Assembly: GCA_030684475.1 (NCBI GenBank)
Contig: JAUXWB010000248.1
Span: 1-43,334 of the forward strand
Reading direction: 5' to 3'
Source: Reyranella sp.
Lineage (GTDB): Bacteria; Pseudomonadota; Alphaproteobacteria; Reyranellales; Reyranellaceae
DNA length: 43,334 nt
In this document: positions 32,874 to 39,644 of the stretch, in pieces
Position numbering within the stretch: the stretch's first letter is position 1
Layout of the letters: each line of letters starts with the position of its first letter
Notes under the pieces: model-generated
Seen by the model: only the letters and a program-made list of their open reading frames with translations
Told to the model about the DNA's origin: nothing
Database searches by the model: none
Translations under genes and position numbers: made by a program

Positions 32874-34139
32874 TCACGCGCTCTGCCGACACCGGGTCTC
32901 GCGCATCAGCAGGATACAGGCGATGCCCACGACCGCGCCGGCGACCAGAACGCTGAAGGCCGTACTGTAGGCGGCTGGCGCATAGACACGGGCGCCGTCG
33001 GCCAACTCTCCGGTCCAGGCCAGATCGAGCAGCCAGCCGAGCAGCGGCTGATAGAGCGCGCCTGCACCCGTTACCACGCCGTTCACGATGCCGAGTGCCG
33101 CGCCCGCGGCGGCCGGCGGGTTCAATTCGCGCACCGCCGCGAACCCCAGGATCTGGCCGGAGCCGCCGAAGCCGCAGAGGAAGCACAGCGCGCTCACGGC
33201 CCACAGCGGCAACCCGGGTGCCCAGGCAAGTCCCGCCATCGCGATGGCCGTCAGCATCAGGCCCAAGACGAAGGGCGGCTTGCGCCGGCCGATACGGTCG
33301 CTGAGCCAACCGATCACCGGCGCGCCGACGCCCCAGCCGATGAACACCATGGACGTGACGCCGGCAGCCGTCGTGCGATCCACTCCCTGAGTCAGCACCA
33401 GGTACGGCACGCCCCACAGGCCGGCGAAGCCGAGGAGCGGCCCCGTGGTGCCGAGGCCCGCGATGGCGATCAACCAAGTCTGACGGTTTCGGCCCACCTG
33501 GGCCAACCCTGCCATCACCTGCCGCAGACCGCCCAAGGTCCGGGACTTGTCCCGAACCGTGGCAACCGCCGCCAGCGCCAGCAGCACGCCGCCACCCGCC
33601 AGGGCCAGGGAGGCTTGCCGCCAATCGAGCCCGTCCACCAGCAGGCGCAGCGGCGCCTGGCCGAACACACCGCCGGCCATGCCCAGCATCATGGCCAAAC
33701 CCGAGAGCAGCGCGAAGCGCGCCGGCGAGAACCACTGCCCTGCCACCGTCATCGCACCGACCAGGCTGAAGGCCGCCGTGGCGCCGATCAGGAAACGGCC
33801 CAGCGACAGAACCCAGAGCGTGGGCGCCAGCGCAAACAGAAGGCAGCCGGCGGCGCAGCCCAAGGCAGCCACGGTCATCAGCCGGCGCGGACCGAAGCGG
33901 TCCATCAGCAGGCCGACCGGAATCTGCATGCCGGCATATCCGTAGAAATAGAAGGCGGAGAGATTGCCGACGGCGGCCGCGCCGACGGCGAAGTCGCGCA
34001 TCAGCTCGTCGATCATCACGCTCGGCGCGACACGCAGGATCCAGGCATAGAAAAAGAACAGCGCTCCGGTTGCCCAGCCATAGAGCGCCAGGCGAAGGAT
34101 GGGATGCGCCGCTGCGCGCGGTTCCCTCTCGGCGTTCAT
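32874..34139 (-). CDS. MFS transporter
   Basis: A 421-residue, 12-helix transporter. The N-terminal GWATGALFFFYAWILRVAPSVMIDEL and GYAGMQIPVGLLMDRFGPRRLM (motif A) are clear, and a second motif-A-like GWLSDRIGRRKPP lies in the C-terminal half. Such proteins with FFYAWILRVAPSVM are often annotated as organic-anion/nitrate-sulfonate-like MFS permeases. GGAGGAG lies about 12 bases before ATG 34139. It is convergent with the TPR gene. The substrate is unknown. Confidence 0.88.
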   Translation of the reverse strand: MNAEREPRAAAHPILRLALYGWATGALFFFYAWILRVAPSVMIDELMRDFAVGAAAVGNLSAFYFYGYAGMQIPVGLLMDRFGPRRLMTVAALGCAAGCLLFALAPTLWVLSLGRFLIGATAAFSLVGAMTVAGQWFSPARFALLSGLAMMLGMAGGVFGQAPLRLLVDGLDWRQASLALAGGGVLLALAAVATVRDKSRTLGGLRQVMAGLAQVGRNRQTWLIAIAGLGTTGPLLGFAGLWGVPYLVLTQGVDRTTAAGVTSMVFIGWGVGAPVIGWLSDRIGRRKPPFVLGLMLTAIAMAGLAWAPGLPLWAVSALCFLCGFGGSGQILGFAAVRELNPPAAAGAALGIVNGVVTGAGALYQPLLGWLLDLAWTGELADGARVYAPAAYSTAFSVLVAGAVVGIACILLMRETRCRQSA

Positions 34140-34474
34140 GCGACCTGTCTCGCTCCTCCTGCCACCTTGATAACGTATGTGGACCGGCTGGTCTTGGGAG
34201 CGTTCCGTTGCGCGAAGGGGTGGCATGGGCAGACGTGCCCAGTAAATTCACAGCGCTCCGGGCGGCGCCACAACGGGCATATATCGTGTCAGACCTTCGT
34301 GTTGCAGCCCGCGACGATCGCGATCGGATCCATTGCAGCCGTTCGCACAGGTCACTAGACTCGGCTGAAATGCAAAATGCTTGAAACCCTGGCGTCCACG
34401 CTCGTTGTCGGGCAGGCGGGTGCAAGTGGGAACCCACGAATCCCTTGCCAGATCTCCGTGGGAGAATATGTGGC
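34140..34474. other. Intergenic region between MFS and small membrane protein
   Basis: 335 bases with no supportable gene. It holds the MFS leader (minus) and the leader of the small membrane protein (plus). The only clear structure is a pair of alternative hairpins at its right end (see 34426-34462). No strong sigma-70 promoter was recognised. Confidence 0.5.
34426..34462 (+). promoter_or_regulatory. Possible ribosome-site-sequestering hairpin
   Basis: CCCACG (34433-34438) can pair either upstream with GTGG (34426-34429) or downstream with CGTGGG (34457-34462), whose GGG is part of the GGGAG ribosome site (34460-34464) of the small membrane protein. The two pairings exclude each other. Both are short, so this is only suggestive. 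Confidence 0.3.
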
Positions 34475-34774
34475 ATGACCAAGCTGCGCTCCTTGTGGTT
34501 GGGCGATTTGCCCCTCGGCGAGGCGTTTTGGACCTGGACGATCGGCATCGGCCTCTTGGTCAACCTGACCACCAGCGCCCTTCTTCTGGCCCTGCTTGCC
34601 GCCGACCAGCCCTGGGCGGCGCTGTTCGTGGGCTACGTCCTGTCGGTGCCCTACAATGTCGTGGCCGTCGTTGGCGTCTGGCGCTCGGCCGCGCGCTACA
34701 AGGGCCACGGCGGCCACGCCGATCTTGCCCGCATCGCGTCGGCAGTTGTGATGCTGCTGTTGACCGTGACCTGA
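34475..34774 (+). CDS. Small integral membrane protein of unknown function
   Basis: A 99-residue protein with three hydrophobic segments at about 18-41 (FWTWTIGIGLLVNLTTSALLLALL), 46-66 (ALFVGYVLSVPYNVVAVVGVW) and 84-99 (ARIASAVVMLLLTVT). WRSAARYKGHGGHADLAR links the second and third. GGGAG lies 10 bases upstream of ATG 34475. I recognise no named family. The shape, with an aromatic first helix and a WRSA.Y loop, occurs in short conserved proteobacterial proteins of unknown function. Confidence 0.72.
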   Translation: MTKLRSLWLGDLPLGEAFWTWTIGIGLLVNLTTSALLLALLAADQPWAALFVGYVLSVPYNVVAVVGVWRSAARYKGHGGHADLARIASAVVMLLLTVT

Positions 34775-34785
34775 GATTCACCGGA

Positions 34786-34816
34786 CGGGCGTTGCGGCGA
34801 TCCGCCGGTCGCCCTT
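34786..34816. terminator. Nested hairpin terminator
   Basis: GGGCG (34786-34790) pairs with CGCCC (34809-34813) and an inner GCGG/CCGC pair closes a short loop; TTT follows. It lies in the 67-base gap between the small membrane protein and the convergent FKBP gene. Confidence 0.45.
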
Positions 34817-34841
34817 TGACGGATTAGCGTGTGCGCCCGGC

Positions 34842-35288
34842 TTATTTGATCGCCAGCAGCTCGACGTCGAAAATCAGCGTCGCGTTGGGCGGAATGACGC
34901 CGCCGGCGCCGCGCGCTCCATAGCCGAGTTGCGGCGGAATGATCAGGGTTCGCTTGCCGCCGACCTTCATGCTGGCGACGCCCTCGTCCCAGCCGCCGAT
35001 GACGCGCTGCATGCCGATGGGAAACTCGAAGGGCTGGCCGCGGTCCACGGACGAATCGAATTTCTTGCCTTTCGCCCCGCCTTCGGAGAGCCAGCCGGTG
35101 TAGTGCATGACACAGGTCTGGCCGGTCCTCGGGCTGGCGCCCGTGCCGACGGTCGTATCGGTGATCTGCAGGCCGGATGGGGTCGTCATGGCTTTTCCCT
35201 GGGTTTGCGCGGCAGCCGGAGGGGCGGCGGCCAAAGTCGAAGTGGCAATTGTTGCGGTCGCGATCAGGACGCGGCGGGTCAGTGGCAT
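34842..35288 (-). CDS. FKBP-type peptidyl-prolyl cis-trans isomerase, exported
   Basis: A 148-residue protein with a signal peptide (LTRRVLIATATIATSTLAAAPPAAAQ, with an RR that could allow Tat export) and one complete FKBP domain. TCVMHYTGWLSEGG, KKFDSS, FPIGMQRVIGGWDEGVASMKVGGKR and IIPPQLGYGARGAGGVIPPNATLIFDVELL cover the active-site pocket. It would assist folding of periplasmic proteins. Length matches minimal bacterial FKBPs with a leader. It stands alone, 38 bases downstream of the SDR gene on the same strand. Confidence 0.94.
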   Translation of the reverse strand: MPLTRRVLIATATIATSTLAAAPPAAAQTQGKAMTTPSGLQITDTTVGTGASPRTGQTCVMHYTGWLSEGGAKGKKFDSSVDRGQPFEFPIGMQRVIGGWDEGVASMKVGGKRTLIIPPQLGYGARGAGGVIPPNATLIFDVELLAIK

Positions 35289-35326
35289 GTGGCTTTTCCT
35301 TCGAGAGGTCGCGTGCGCATCCAGCG

Positions 35327-36109
35327 TTACAGCGCCGTCATTCCGCCGTCCACGAACAGCAGGGCGCCGGTGACGTAGGAGGCATCGTCGCTGGCCAGGA
35401 ACAGGATCGCGGCGGCGACCTCCTCGGCCCTTCCCGGGCGCTTCAGCATGGTGCCTTTCGCGGCGCTGGCGTTGTACTGCGCGACGGTCTCCCCGGCCGC
35501 CGCGATGCGGCGTTCATGGAACGGCGTGAAGATCGGGCCGGGGCCGACGGCATTCACGCGAATGCCCTCCGGCGAGTGGTCGGCGGCGAGCGCCCGCGTC
35601 AGCCCCGCGATCGCGGCCTTGGTGGTGTCGTACTGCAGGTTGCCGCCGCCGGCGACGACGGAACGGACGGACGCCACGTTGACGATGGCCCCGCCCTTCT
35701 CCCGGCGCATCAGCGGAATCGCCGCCTTGGCACAGAAGGCGTAGCTCATCAGGTTGACGTTGAGGATCTCGTTCCAGCTCGCCGCACTCGCCTCGTCGAT
35801 CTTCTCGTATTTGCGGATACCGGCGTTGTTGACGAGGATGTCGAGGCGCCCGAACTTTTCCGCCGCACCGTTGACGAAGGCGAGGCAGGCGGCCTCGGTG
35901 CCGACGTCGGCCTGCGTGAACGCGACCTTGGCGCCGGCAGCCTCGAGTTCGGCCGCCACGCGCTGGCCGCGCTCGCCGTCCCGATCGCAGAATGCCACCC
36001 TTGCGCCCTCGGCGACGAAACGCCTGACCGTCGCCTCACCGATCCCGGATGCCCCGCCCGTCACTGCCGCGATCTTGCCGTCGAGCCTTCCACCGTCGAG
36101 CTTGGCCAT
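35327..36109 (-). CDS. Classical short-chain dehydrogenase/reductase
   Basis: A 260-residue NAD(P)-dependent oxidoreductase with every classical motif: TGGASGIG (17-24), NNAG near 92, the catalytic serine in NVASVRS, YDTTK near 158, and the PGP turn of AVGPGPIFTPF. FCDRD after the second strand suggests NAD preference, since the acidic residue binds the ribose. Compare the atypical SDR at 20058, which lacks these features. Length is standard. The substrate is unknown. Confidence 0.93.
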   Translation of the reverse strand: MAKLDGGRLDGKIAAVTGGASGIGEATVRRFVAEGARVAFCDRDGERGQRVAAELEAAGAKVAFTQADVGTEAACLAFVNGAAEKFGRLDILVNNAGIRKYEKIDEASAASWNEILNVNLMSYAFCAKAAIPLMRREKGGAIVNVASVRSVVAGGGNLQYDTTKAAIAGLTRALAADHSPEGIRVNAVGPGPIFTPFHERRIAAAGETVAQYNASAAKGTMLKRPGRAEEVAAAILFLASDDASYVTGALLFVDGGMTAL

Positions 36110-36287
36110 GTCCGCCCTCTTTCATTGCATCGCCTCGATCACGAAGGCCAAGCTCGCCGCGCACCTCGCCGACGTCAAGGCCAGCGCTGGCGAGTTCACG
36201 ACGGGCCGCAAGCTGCGGTCGTGCGCTAACACTGTAGGCGCACTCATCCGCCCGGCGAGGCGCGGCATGCGGCGGTAAAGATCGCTG

Positions 36288-36482
36288 CTACCCCATCAGC
36301 ATTCCGCGCACGATCATCGCGACGCCGCCCGCCACGAGAAAGATGCACACGAGGCACAGCGTATACGCGACGACGTCCGATTGCAGAAGCTTCGGCTGCG
36401 GCTCGGTGGCTCGGTAGCGAATGGCGTAGAGGAGCCACCCGGCGGCGGCGCACATCACGAAGCCAATGATCGCACCTGTCAT
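36288..36482 (-). CDS. Small membrane protein, two spans (B)
   Basis: A 64-residue protein with two hydrophobic helices, about 4-21 (AIIGFVMCAAAGWLLYAI) and 39-60 (AYTLCLVCIFLVAGGVAMIVRG), joined by a polar loop (RYRATEPQPKLLQSD). GGAGAAGAG immediately precedes the ATG at 36482. It begins 12 bases after the stop of the 59-residue membrane protein gene on the same strand, so the two are likely co-translated. No family is recognised. Confidence 0.65.
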   Translation of the reverse strand: MTGAIIGFVMCAAAGWLLYAIRYRATEPQPKLLQSDVVAYTLCLVCIFLVAGGVAMIVRGMLMG

Positions 36483-36494
36483 CTCTTCTCCGAT

Positions 36495-36674
36495 TTACAA
36501 GGCGATCAGTTGCCCCAGGATCAGCCCCCCTCCAAAGGTCAGCAGGATCGTAATAAAAATAGCGGCCGTTACGGCCGCTCCGTCGGATCTCAGGACTGAC
36601 TTCTTACTCGACAACAGGCGCAGCAGGACGACCCCCACGCCGAACAGCACAAAACCCAGAACTGATGGTCCCAT
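36495..36674 (-). CDS. Small membrane protein, two spans (A)
   Basis: A 59-residue protein with two hydrophobic helices, about 3-20 (PSVLGFVLFGVGVVLLRLL) and 35-57 (AVTAAIFITILLTFGGGLILGQLI), joined by a basic loop (SSKKSVLRSDGA). ATG 36674 was chosen because GGGGGAG lies about 4 bases upstream and the first helix begins directly; an in-frame start at 36758 adds only polar residues. It shares size and topology with the protein at 36288, hinting that they form one complex. Confidence 0.6.
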   Translation of the reverse strand: MGPSVLGFVLFGVGVVLLRLLSSKKSVLRSDGAAVTAAIFITILLTFGGGLILGQLIAL

Positions 36675-37107
36675 TAGCTCCCCCGACGGCCCGCGCCGGG
36701 GTGATTCCTGGCGGGTCTCCGCTCTTGACCCGGCGCCCCGCCACAATGGCATTTGCAAAAATGGAACGCCATCGTCTCGATGCAGAACACGTCATGATTG
36801 TGCTTCACAGAGACTGAAATTCGTCTTTTTCACAGAGACTGGAATCCGCCTTCACACAGACGGATCCGTCGCCGTGTTGATGGTGGACGTGCAGTTTCCG
36901 GGGCGGCCCGACGGTCAACACGGCTTGCACGGCCGGCACTTCGGGGAGGCACACCCCTGGTCTCAGTTTGAATTTTCGGCCTGACGTTCTAGATCGTCCG
37001 CCTCGCGCTCCAACTCGATCGCGATCTGTCTTCACACGACAGGAAATGCCATCTTATCCTTTGTCTCCAAGGCCTTGGCCGTGGCTCAACAGAATGTCCG
37101 CAACAGA
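36675..37107. other. Intergenic patch with short repeats and a possible gene remnant
   Basis: 433 bases without a supportable gene. TTCACAGAGACTG occurs at 36804-36816 and again, as TTCACAGAGACTGGAAT, at 36829-36845, with a partial third copy near 36851. GACGGATCCGTC at 36859-36870 is a 12-bp palindrome. On the minus strand, 36963-37031 reads as a 22-codon amphipathic tail (IELEREADDLERQAE) ending in TGA, but it is closed by a stop upstream, so it may be a gene fragment. Base composition is less GC-rich than the surroundings. Confidence 0.5.
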
Positions 37108-38082
37108 ATGTCCCAAGTCCGATCCCGCTCTTTTGCATCGCTCCCCCGCCGCACGCTGATCGCTGCCGCCCTCGCCGCCCCGGCGCTGGCGCGTGCCCAA
37201 ACGCGTGAAAAAGTCGAGCTGCTGATCGACTGGAAGCCGTCGCCGACCTACGCCGGCTTCTACCTGGCGCAGAAGACCGGCGCCTTTGAACGGCGCGGGC
37301 TCGACGTCGCCATCGCGGTGGGCCACGGCGCCTCGGTCTCGGCCGCGCGGATCGGCCGCAGCGAGGGTCCCTGGATCGGCTCCTCGAGCGGCGCCGCCAC
37401 GGCGATCGCGCGCTCCAAGGGCTCGGCGATGAAGAGCCTCGCCGTCTACTATCGCGACACGCCGACAGTGATCTATTCGCTGGCCGCGACCGGCATCCTG
37501 CGGCCGCAGGATCTCTATGGCCGGCGCATCGGCCTGGTGCCGGGCAGCATCACGGTCGAGGAATATCGCGCGCTCCTGGCCGCGAACCGGCTCGATCGCT
37601 CCCGCATCACCGAGGTCGAGGTCGGCTGGGACGCCCGGCCGCTGCTCGACGGCAAGGTCGATGCGCTGATCGACTACAAGGAGATCACGCCGGCCGAGCT
37701 GATCGCGGACGGCCGCCAGCTCGCGATCCTGCGGCTCGCCGATTTCGGCGTCGATTGCTACAGCCTGAACCTGATCGTGAGCGACGCTGCCTGGGCCGAC
37801 CCGGCGCGGCGCGCGACGGCCGGGCGGATCGCCGAGGCGCTGGCCGAAGGCTATGGCCTGGTGCACGCGCAGCCGGCCGAAGCGTCGCGGTCGTTCACGG
37901 CGTTCTTCCCCGCGCTCTCAGCCGCCTACGTCGAACTCGGCATGGCCGACGTCGCGCGCCAACTGGGCGCGCCGCCGCTCGGCGCCCAGACTCGGGCAGG
38001 CTGGCAGGCGACGCTCGCGACCCTGGGCAAGCTGGGCCTGCTCCAGCGGCCGGTCACGGTCGAGGAGGTGGCGATTTTCTGA
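37108..38082 (+). CDS. NMT1/THI5-like ABC substrate-binding protein, Tat-exported
   Basis: A 324-residue periplasmic binding protein. A twin-arginine signal (ASLPRRTLIAAALAAPALARAQ) precedes VELLIDWKPSPTYAGFYLAQKTGAFERRGLDV, the hallmark of NMT1/THI5/SsuA-type binding proteins for pyrimidine precursors, sulfonates or related nitrogen/sulfur compounds. The usual next strands (GSSSGAATAIARSKG, the ligand loop) are present. ATG 37108 was chosen; TTG 37075 and GTG 37081 are in frame. No permease or ATPase gene is adjacent. A 13-base sequence (CAACAGAATGTCC) is duplicated at 37087 and 37101, the second copy containing this ATG. Confidence 0.85.
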   Translation: MSQVRSRSFASLPRRTLIAAALAAPALARAQTREKVELLIDWKPSPTYAGFYLAQKTGAFERRGLDVAIAVGHGASVSAARIGRSEGPWIGSSSGAATAIARSKGSAMKSLAVYYRDTPTVIYSLAATGILRPQDLYGRRIGLVPGSITVEEYRALLAANRLDRSRITEVEVGWDARPLLDGKVDALIDYKEITPAELIADGRQLAILRLADFGVDCYSLNLIVSDAAWADPARRATAGRIAEALAEGYGLVHAQPAEASRSFTAFFPALSAAYVELGMADVARQLGAPPLGAQTRAGWQATLATLGKLGLLQRPVTVEEVAIF

Positions 38083-38131
38083 ACCCGATGACATCGAGGG
38101 ATGCCAGCACTCAAAAAAGTTCCAAAATAAT

Positions 38132-38161
38132 TTGACAAGTTCAGCAGATTTATGCTAGAAA
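38132..38161 (+). promoter_or_regulatory. Strong sigma-70-type promoter of the candidate small RNA
   Basis: A perfect TTGACA (38132-38137) is followed after 18 bases by TAGAAA (38156-38161) with an extended -10 TG at 38153-38154. The region around it is AT-rich, in sharp contrast to its surroundings. Transcription would start near 38168. Confidence 0.62.
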
Positions 38162-38167
38162 AAAGTC

Positions 38168-38245
38168 TATCGTGGCGGAAAGCATGTCCGCCGCGTCCAA
38201 GCCCGCCCGGCCCCTGATTCCAGGAGGCGCGGCGGGCTTTCTCCT
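38168..38245 (+). ncRNA. Candidate small RNA with two hairpins
   Basis: About 78 bases between a strong promoter and a terminator, with no start codon leading to a sensible protein. Hairpin 1 (38171-38195) pairs GGCGGA with TCCGCC plus three flanking pairs around an AAGCATG loop. Hairpin 2 (38199-38239) pairs AAGCCCGCC with GGCGGGCTT and is followed by TCTCC, acting as an intrinsic terminator with a modest U-run. The loop of hairpin 2 contains AGGAGG. It lies between the NMT1-like gene and the crotonase. It could instead be a leader or a terminator of the upstream gene, but the internal promoter argues for an independent transcript. Confidence 0.5.
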
Positions 38246-38736
38246 GTCCAAGCGAGGTCCAGAATGTCCAAGCCGGAAAGCAGCGGGCTGAGAGCGACAA
38301 ACGAGGAGACTGATATCGACAACGACGGCCACAACTGAGTCCATCAACCACAAGGCGTCCGTGCCACCGGGCCTCCCTCCGGCGTGCCCCAAAAGCTCTT
38401 CAGAGAGCGCTGCGCCTTGGCATGGTCCTGACCATGCCCTCGACAAGGACTGCGACCTAAAACAGCAAACTGCGCCGACGGCGAACGTCGGCCCGGGCGA
38501 CCGGTTTGCGACGCGACTCCGGACAGGTTTCCGGACAGAACGCGTTACATTCAGGCGTCCACAAATAATGCGAGAAAGCCGTGAAAACACGGCATCCAGC
38601 GGCCCTCCGGGCCGTGAAAAACCATGTGGGAGTTGGCTGGGGACTTGGCCGGGGACGCGGGCAGGGAGTTTGCCCGCGTCTTATTCAAATCGCCGGGTGC
38701 GCGCTATAGTCCCGGCCCTATCGGAGGATCGACGGC
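38246..38736. other. Gene-poor region with several inverted repeats
   Basis: About 490 bases with no supportable gene. It contains the palindrome GGCATGGTC-CT-GACCATGCC (38419-38438); GCCGTG-AAAA-CACGGC (38578-38593); GGCCC-TCC-GGGCC (38601-38613); and GCCGTGAAAA twice (38578 and 38611). A terminator follows at 38654, then a TATAGT hexamer (38705-38710) that could be the -10 of the crotonase gene. Confidence 0.5.
38654..38686 (+). terminator. Intrinsic terminator upstream of the crotonase gene
   Basis: A 10-bp perfect stem GACGCGGGCA with TGCCCGCGTC, 7-base loop, followed by TTATTC. It sits 51 bases before the crotonase start, so it ends a transcript coming from the left, most likely one that reads through 38.3-38.6 kb. 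Confidence 0.7.
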
Positions 38737-39525
38737 ATGCAGGAACAGAAGCTCTTCGGACGGCGCGACGGCGCGGTCGGACACCTCGTCTTCAACAATC
38801 CGGCCAAGCTCAATGCCGTGTCCCTCGACATGTGGTCGAGCTTCGTGGCGATCCTGAAGGATTTCGAGGCCGATCCCGCGATCCGCTGCGTCGTGGTGAG
38901 CGGCGCCGGCGGCAAGGCCTTCGTCTCGGGCGCCGACATCTCGAAGTTCGAGAGCGAGCGCGCCGACGCCGAAGCCCAGGTCCGCTACGACGCGATCTCC
39001 AGGGAAGGCTACGAGTCGCTCTACAACTTCTCCAAGCCGACCATCGCCCGGATCACCGGCTACTGCATCGGCGGCGGCATGAACCTCGCGGCCTGCTGCG
39101 ACCTGCGCTACTGCAACGAGGGCGCCCGCTTCGGCGTGCCGGCGGCCAAGCTCGGCTTGGGCTACGGCTTCCTGCGGATCGAGCGCTTCTCGCGCATCGT
39201 CGGCCTGCCGCGCGCCCTGGAGTTCCTGTTCACGGCCAAGCAGTATTCCTCGAAGGAGGCCTATGACATGGGCCTGGTGCACGGCGTCGCCGCCGACGCC
39301 GAGCTCGACGCCCTGGTCGACGGCATCACCGGCGCCATCGCGCAGAACGCGCCGCTCACCATCGCGCTCGCCAAGGCCGCGGCGCGCGAGATCGCCAAGC
39401 CCGAATCGAAACAGGATCACGAGAAGCTCGAGAAGATGGCGGTGGCCTGCTTCGACAGCGAGGATTTCAAGGAAGGCCGCCGCGCCTTCATGGAAAAGCG
39501 CAAGCCGACCTTCCGTGGAAAATAG
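38737..39525 (+). CDS. Crotonase-fold protein (enoyl-CoA hydratase family) without hydratase glutamates
   Basis: A 262-residue crotonase-superfamily protein that binds acyl-CoA. FVSGADIS (63-69) and GYCIGGGMNLAACCDLR (108-124) form the oxyanion hole. Both glutamates of true enoyl-CoA hydratases are missing: GGGCE becomes GGGMN (N116) and FGQPE becomes FGVPA (A136). So it is unlikely to hydrate enoyl-CoA in the usual way. Isomerase, decarboxylase, lyase or thioesterase activity is more likely. GGAGG lies 9 bases before the ATG. It is followed by a CoA-transferase on the same strand, with a repeat element between. Confidence 0.86.
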   Translation: MQEQKLFGRRDGAVGHLVFNNPAKLNAVSLDMWSSFVAILKDFEADPAIRCVVVSGAGGKAFVSGADISKFESERADAEAQVRYDAISREGYESLYNFSKPTIARITGYCIGGGMNLAACCDLRYCNEGARFGVPAAKLGLGYGFLRIERFSRIVGLPRALEFLFTAKQYSSKEAYDMGLVHGVAADAELDALVDGITGAIAQNAPLTIALAKAAAREIAKPESKQDHEKLEKMAVACFDSEDFKEGRRAFMEKRKPTFRGK

Positions 39526-39538
39526 ACAAAGAGTCGTC

Positions 39539-39621
39539 GCCCCGAGTGGAGCGCAGCGTAGCCGAGGGGCCTTGCCGGTTGCAGGCAAGATCCCTCCACT
39601 CCGCTTCGCTCCGGTCGGGAT
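39539..39621. repeat. Three-hairpin REP-like intergenic repeat
   Basis: Between the crotonase and CoA-transferase genes lie three stems: GCCCC/GGGGC (39539-39570), CTTGCC/GGCAAG (39571-39589) and ATCCC/GGGAT (39590-39621). The two outer arms are also partly complementary (GAGTGGA at 39544 with TCCACTC at 39595), so the whole can fold into one long stem. The wording (CGAGTGGAGCGCAGCG, then CTTCGCTCCGGTCGGGATGA) is typical of dispersed repeats in many high-GC alphaproteobacteria. Confidence 0.7.
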
Positions 39622-39644
39622 GACAGATTAGCGAGGAAACAGCC

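Noticed and set aside
36963-37031. Short minus-strand fragment reading IELEREADDLERQAE before a stop
   Set aside because: Only 22 codons, closed by an upstream stop and without a start or ribosome site; noted only as a possible remnant.
36805-37035. 76-codon minus-strand open frame in the intergenic patch
   Set aside because: Low-complexity basic sequence, no ribosome site and overlap with the direct repeats; no support for translation.
38419-38438. Palindrome GGCATGGTC-CT-GACCATGCC considered as a CRISPR repeat or operator
   Set aside because: It occurs once; there is no repeat-spacer pattern and no cas gene in the window.
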